A DNA stretch of 38,113 nucleotides from Turicibacter sp. (GTDB lineage: Bacteria > Bacillota_I > Bacilli_A > MOL361 > Turicibacteraceae), in NCBI GenBank assembly GCA_009780245.1, contig WRAJ01000020.1, forward strand, positions 1-38,113, in the 5' to 3' direction. Position 1 is the stretch's first letter; the number at the start of each line of letters is the position of its first letter. The notes beneath the pieces were generated by a model. The model did no database searches, had not been told where the DNA came from, and was given only the letters and a program-made list of their open reading frames with translations. Below are positions 34,147 through 38,113 of this stretch, in pieces. The translations under genes and the position numbers were made by a program.

Positions 34147-36639
34147 ATGAATTTTGATGAGTTCAACGTAGAAATTTACAATTTCGGAAATGACAGCTTT
34201 AAACCAACCAATCATTCATGCTGTTGCTCTCGTTCAAGGCCTTGTCAGCCACACCCAAGACCTTGTCCAAGATGTTGTCAAGGTCCACCTGGTCCACGAG
34301 GATCACAAGGATGTCCAGGTCCAAGAGGTTGCCCCGGACCAAAAGGTCCAAAAGGTTCACAAGGTCCAAAGGGAGAAAGTGGCAGAGTATTGCAGTTTGA
34401 TCCCACGTTAGCAACTGGCTATTTGGCAGGACAGTTAATCGACTATAATGGTCAATTATATATTGTTAATGTTAATAGCCCCACGGGAACCCCTGGAAGT
34501 TCCCTAGATTACACGTTATTAGCTAATGGACCATCGGTCGTAATCTTTAACCCAGCGGCAACACCTGGTTATCAAGTCGGCCAAATTGTCTATTATAATA
34601 GTCAATTATACATGGTTAACGTTAATAATCCAACGGGAACACCCGGGACTTCGCCAGACTACACCCCGATTGCTGGAATAACATCGGCAACCATCTTTGA
34701 CCCAGCAGCAGTAGCGGGACATCTAGCTGGAGAACTAATCGATTATAACGGTCAACTCTACATGGTTAACAAAAATAATCCGACGGGCATTCCAGATACT
34801 TCCCCAGATTATACCCCTGTAACTAGTGGTTCATCCGTAACAATTTTTAATCCAAGTGCGGCGCCTAATTATCAACCGGGACAGCTGGTTTACTATAACG
34901 GTAAAGTCTATACGGTTAACGCGCCGAATCCAACGGGGACTCCAGGTAGTTCCCCAGATTATACAGCGATAGTAGCCCCGTCACCAGCGATGGTCACTCC
35001 GTTTGACCCAGCAGCGGCATCGGGCTATCAACCTGACCAACTGATTAATTATAACGGTCAACTCTACACAGTTAACACAAACAACCCAACAGGAACACCA
35101 GGTAGCTCACCCGATTATACAGCGGCAACAGCAAGTGCTACTCATGGGACATACTTATTTGACGTTATTGGTGCGACTGGTGCAACAGGGAGTGCCATCA
35201 TGAATGTCGGAGATGATCTGATTTTCACAACAAAGACCCCGAATCTCCTAGACATTACAGTCGAACCAGGATCAGCAGTTGTTAATATCAATGCAACTGG
35301 TTCAAGTGTAACATCATTCGATCCAACACAGTCTTCAACGTACACCCCGGGTCAATTAATCAACTATAACGGTCAACTTTACACGCCAAATGTGGCTAAT
35401 CCATCTGGCACACCAGGCAGCTCTCCAGATTATACTCTTGTATCAGGTGGAACAACTGGCTTAACTGGCTCAACGGGTGCGACTGGGATTGGCATTGCTG
35501 GTGCAACGGGAGCAACCGGGATTGGAATAACTGGCACGACAGGTGATACTGGTGCCTCTGGTCCAACGGGTGCGACAGGCATTGGCATCACTGGTTCGAC
35601 GGGAGCAACTGGGATTGCTGCTGTAACAACATTTGATCCAACGCAGTCTTCGACATATGTCCCCGGTCAGTTAATCAGCTATAACGGTCAACTTTATACA
35701 CCGAATGTGGCTAATCCAACTGGCACGCCAGGTAGCTCTCCAGATTATACCCTTGCATCTTCGAGTGTGACTGGTCCAACGGGTGCAACTGGCATTGGCA
35801 TCACTGGTTCGACGGGAGCAACCGGGATTGCTGCTGTAACAACATTTGATCCGACGCAGTCTTCAACGTACACCCCGGGTCAGTTAATCAGCTATAACGG
35901 TCAACTTTATACACCAAACGTGGCTAATCCATCTGGCACGCCAGATAGCTCTCCAGATTATACCCTTGTATCTTCGAGTGTGACTGGTCCAACGGGTGAG
36001 ACGGGTCCAGCTGGTGGACCAACAGGACCGACAGGTGATACAGGTGCCACTGGTCCAATGGGTCCAACTGGTCCTGCAGCCGGACCAACTGGTACAACGG
36101 GGATTACAGGACCAACTGGTCCATCAGGTCCAGCGGCAATTATTCCTTATGCTTCAGGTGTTACACCGGTTGCCCTTGCCACTGTAATTGGTGGTCTGGC
36201 AGGAGCTAACTCATTTGTTGGATTTGGAACGGCCGCCCCAGGGATAAGCATTATTGGAAGCACAATTAATCTAGCAGGTGCGGGATTATTAGATTATGCC
36301 TTTTCTGCTCCCCGTGATGGCGTTATCACTTCCATCTCAGCAATATTTACAGTAACTGCTGGTCTTTTTGCAACCCTCGGATCAGTAAGTGTTCGCGCAC
36401 AAATCTACACTGCGCCAGCAAATAGCACAACATTCACCTTAACAGGTGCTGCGGTTACCTTAACACCTTCAATGACGCTCCTTTCAATCGGTCAAGTCCT
36501 ATCGGGTGTTGCTTCAGCAAACGTGCCAATTACAGCAGGGACACAAGTATTACTGGTCGCTAGTGCCGTTGATTCGTCAGTTTTATCAGCAGCAAGCACT
36601 GTGACAGGTTCGATTAGTGCCGGGATTGCGATTTCTTAA
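34147..36639 (+). CDS. Collagen-like surface protein 2 with CBM-like repeats and BclB C-terminal domain
   Basis: The protein of 830 residues shares the architecture of its neighbour. A Cys-rich head ([20 protein letters not shown]) and a GPP collagen stretch come first. Eight repeats of about 46 residues follow, with the pattern FDP...[25 protein letters not shown], reminiscent of chitin-binding CBM5/12 modules. Short Thr-rich collagen blocks lie between the last three repeats. The C-terminus ([38 protein letters not shown]) matches the BclB C-terminal domain of exosporium glycoproteins. AAGGAG lies before ATG 34147. It is probably co-transcribed with gene 1, whose stop is 35 bp upstream. Location on the spore or cell surface is inferred. 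Confidence 0.85.
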   Translation: MNFDEFNVEIYNFGNDSFKPTNHSCCCSRSRPCQPHPRPCPRCCQGPPGPRGSQGCPGPRGCPGPKGPKGSQGPKGESGRVLQFDPTLATGYLAGQLIDYNGQLYIVNVNSPTGTPGSSLDYTLLANGPSVVIFNPAATPGYQVGQIVYYNSQLYMVNVNNPTGTPGTSPDYTPIAGITSATIFDPAAVAGHLAGELIDYNGQLYMVNKNNPTGIPDTSPDYTPVTSGSSVTIFNPSAAPNYQPGQLVYYNGKVYTVNAPNPTGTPGSSPDYTAIVAPSPAMVTPFDPAAASGYQPDQLINYNGQLYTVNTNNPTGTPGSSPDYTAATASATHGTYLFDVIGATGATGSAIMNVGDDLIFTTKTPNLLDITVEPGSAVVNINATGSSVTSFDPTQSSTYTPGQLINYNGQLYTPNVANPSGTPGSSPDYTLVSGGTTGLTGSTGATGIGIAGATGATGIGITGTTGDTGASGPTGATGIGITGSTGATGIAAVTTFDPTQSSTYVPGQLISYNGQLYTPNVANPTGTPGSSPDYTLASSSVTGPTGATGIGITGSTGATGIAAVTTFDPTQSSTYTPGQLISYNGQLYTPNVANPSGTPDSSPDYTLVSSSVTGPTGETGPAGGPTGPTGDTGATGPMGPTGPAAGPTGTTGITGPTGPSGPAAIIPYASGVTPVALATVIGGLAGANSFVGFGTAAPGISIIGSTINLAGAGLLDYAFSAPRDGVITSISAIFTVTAGLFATLGSVSVRAQIYTAPANSTTFTLTGAAVTLTPSMTLLSIGQVLSGVASANVPITAGTQVLLVASAVDSSVLSAASTVTGSISAGIAIS

Positions 36640-36662
36640 TCATAAATACAAATTAACCCGAG

Positions 36663-36690
36663 CGTCGAAGAATTTTCTTCGGCGTTTTTT
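36663..36690 (+). terminator. Terminator of the collagen-like genes
   Basis: CGTCGAAGAA (36663-36672) pairs with TTCTTCGGCG (36675-36684), with one T-G pair, followed by six T's. Confidence 0.9.
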
Positions 36691-36766
36691 CGGAGAGAAG
36701 TCCCGCTTTGTGGCTGGTCGCATATCATAATAAGAGTGAAAATTAAATAAAAATGGGGTTACCAAA

Positions 36767-37864
36767 ATGATTACTGTTAGTTTGTGCATGATTGTTAAAA
36801 ATGAGGAAGCTGTCCTCGCTCGCTGTCTAGCGTCTGTTAAAGATGCGGTTGATGAGATTATCATTGTCGATACGGGTTCAACCGATAAAACGAAGGCAAT
36901 TGCGAAGGAATTTACAGATAAAGTTTATGATTTTGAATGGGTCAACCATTTTGCGAAAGCCAGAAATTTTGCTTTTTCGAAGGCGACGATGGATTATCAA
37001 ATGTGGCTTGATGCCGATGATGTGATGGAACCCACCGAACTGGAGAAATTTGTTGCGCTTAAAAAAACATTAGATGCTAGTGTCGATGTGGTGACGTTTA
37101 GGTATCATACGCATTTCGATTTGGATGGTAAGCCAGTCCTAACATCCACTAGGGAACGACTCTTTAAACGTGAGCGAAATTTTCAGTGGAACGATGCGAT
37201 TCATGAATATATTTTGATGGCGGGTACTATTTTACATGAGGAAATTGCGATCTCGCATAAAAAAGTCGGCTCTTCTGGCGACCGAAATCTACAAATATAT
37301 CGTAAGCTTGTTGCCACGGGAAAAGAATTATCACCACGTGAGACGTATTATTTTGCTCGTGAATTGATGGATCATGGCATCCATGAGGAAGCGGTCGTTT
37401 ATTTTAATCGGTTTTTAGACGATGGTTTGGGCTGGTTTGAGGATAATATTGCGAGTTGTTTTAGTTTGAGTCGCTGTTACGAAGCCTTATCGCAACGTGA
37501 TAAAATTTTGCCAATTTTATTTAAGAGTTTTGAATATGCGACCCCACGAGCGGAGGTTTGTTGCCAAATTGGTTATTATTTTAAAACGCTTCACGATTAT
37601 CAAAAGGCGATTTTCTGGTTTGATTTAGCATTAAAATTGGTCAAAAATTCAAAAGGTTTTGTCCTTAACGATTATTGGGATTACATTCCGGCGATTGAGT
37701 TATGTGCTTGTTATGGACAGGTTGGCGAATTGGAGCGGTCTTATCATTATCATTTGTTGGCGGCTCATTATAAGCCGAATGCGAGTGCCGTTTTGTATAA
37801 TGCGGACTATTTTGCAAAACAAGGGTTTGGTGCAAAAGAGGTTGATGTTGATGAAAAAAATTAA
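36767..37864 (+). CDS. Glycosyltransferase family 2 with C-terminal TPR-like helices
   Basis: The N-terminal GT2 (GT-A) domain shows SLCMIVKNEEAVLARCLASV, IIIVDTGSTDKT, HFAKARNFAFSKA and the metal-binding LDADDVM. From about residue 190 the protein is helical and TPR-like (KLVATGKELSPRETYYFAREL). This SunS-like architecture is common in enzymes that glycosylate proteins or peptides. It lies directly downstream of two Thr-rich collagen-like proteins and overlaps a second GT2 gene by 14 bp, so O-glycosylation of the collagen triplets is a reasonable hypothesis. The start codon is the first Met of the conserved N-terminus. Confidence 0.9.
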   Translation: MITVSLCMIVKNEEAVLARCLASVKDAVDEIIIVDTGSTDKTKAIAKEFTDKVYDFEWVNHFAKARNFAFSKATMDYQMWLDADDVMEPTELEKFVALKKTLDASVDVVTFRYHTHFDLDGKPVLTSTRERLFKRERNFQWNDAIHEYILMAGTILHEEIAISHKKVGSSGDRNLQIYRKLVATGKELSPRETYYFARELMDHGIHEEAVVYFNRFLDDGLGWFEDNIASCFSLSRCYEALSQRDKILPILFKSFEYATPRAEVCCQIGYYFKTLHDYQKAIFWFDLALKLVKNSKGFVLNDYWDYIPAIELCACYGQVGELERSYHYHLLAAHYKPNASAVLYNADYFAKQGFGAKEVDVDEKN

Positions 37865-38113
37865 TCTGTTGTTATCGCTGGTTGTTAAAAATGAGGAGCA
37901 CCGCTTTTTAGAAACGGTTTTGGTCTCGGCGCAGAAATACGTTGATTTTATTTTGATTATTGACGATGCGAGCACCGATGCAACGGTTCAGCTTTGTCGG
38001 GAAATCTTGGCTGATTTTCCGCATAAAATTGTTGAAAACGCAGAATCGCTATTTGCCAATGAAACAAACCTCCGTTCGCTGCAGTGGGAAGAAAGTTTGA
38101 AACTGAATCCGGA
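37851..38113 (+). CDS. Second family 2 glycosyltransferase (3' end outside window)
   Basis: The frame starts at ATG 37851, inside the 3' end of the previous gene (14-bp overlap), and remains open to the window end. The 87 residues seen show the GT2 N-terminus: LLLSLVVKNEEHRFLETVL and FILIIDDASTDATV, with the first nucleotide-binding Asp residues. It is translationally coupled to the upstream glycosyltransferase, suggesting that the two act on the same acceptor. Confidence 0.85.
   Translation, partial: MKKINLLLSLVVKNEEHRFLETVLVSAQKYVDFILIIDDASTDATVQLCREILADFPHKIVENAESLFANETNLRSLQWEESLKLNP

Overview
The window reads as chromosomal DNA of a low-to-moderate GC member of the Bacilli (Bacillota). 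The gene orders ytxK-ackA, infC-rpmI-rplT, cshB-nfo near ispH, and murT-gatD support this, as do strong AGGAGG-type ribosome binding sites, lipoprotein lipoboxes and U-tailed terminators. IspH shows an MEP isoprenoid pathway. Two collagen-like proteins with C-terminal regions resembling BclA and BclB hint at a spore former, but no sporulation gene is present to confirm it. The genus cannot be fixed from this sequence.

Layout. 1-2620: the 3' end of metG, a compact type I toxin-antitoxin locus (30-residue hydrophobic peptide, convergent antisense RNA, shared bidirectional terminator), tatD, and a minus-strand small RNA with two C-rich loops. 2745-6050: a TrpXYZ-type amino-acid ABC transporter whose long leader starts with an 18-residue peptide ending YYYSYY, followed by a chain of alternative hairpins and a terminator. 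This looks like a tyrosine attenuator. 6160-8216: murT-gatD, which amidates lipid II. 8381-10056: AT-rich accessory DNA with the 3' remnant of a DUF234 ATPase and a YhcG/DUF1016 nuclease gene carrying two in-frame copies of a 25-bp palindrome. 10133-12630: ytxK, ackA and a small unknown gene. 12773-17366: a cellobiose-type PTS EIIC, a convergent MocR regulator, a DUF3284 gene and a serine hydrolase.

17396-18954: the translation operon infC-rpmI-rplT with an L20-type attenuator leader; infC lacks any ATG, GTG or TTG start. 19003-24525: a DUF368 (PopT-like) undecaprenyl-phosphate carrier candidate, then ogt, ispH, an ArsC/Spx-like gene, a GNAT gene, cshB and nfo. 24529-28686: two paralogous peptide-binding lipoproteins, each behind its own promoter and a structured 5' leader of about 200 nt. 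The two leaders share helices supported by compensatory base changes. 28635-30818: two broken AAA-ATPase/PD-(D/E)XK (DUF1703-type) genes lying between near-identical 52-bp terminators. 30953-32230: a UMF1-family MFS transporter. 32669-38113: two collagen-like surface proteins with carbohydrate-binding-like repeats, followed by two glycosyltransferases that may glycosylate them.

The best discovery candidates are all RNA-level: the tyrosine leader-peptide attenuator at 2745-3068, the duplicated leader RNA at 24642-24850 and 26790-27018, the C-rich small RNA at 2535-2618, and the type I toxin locus at 1303-1676.
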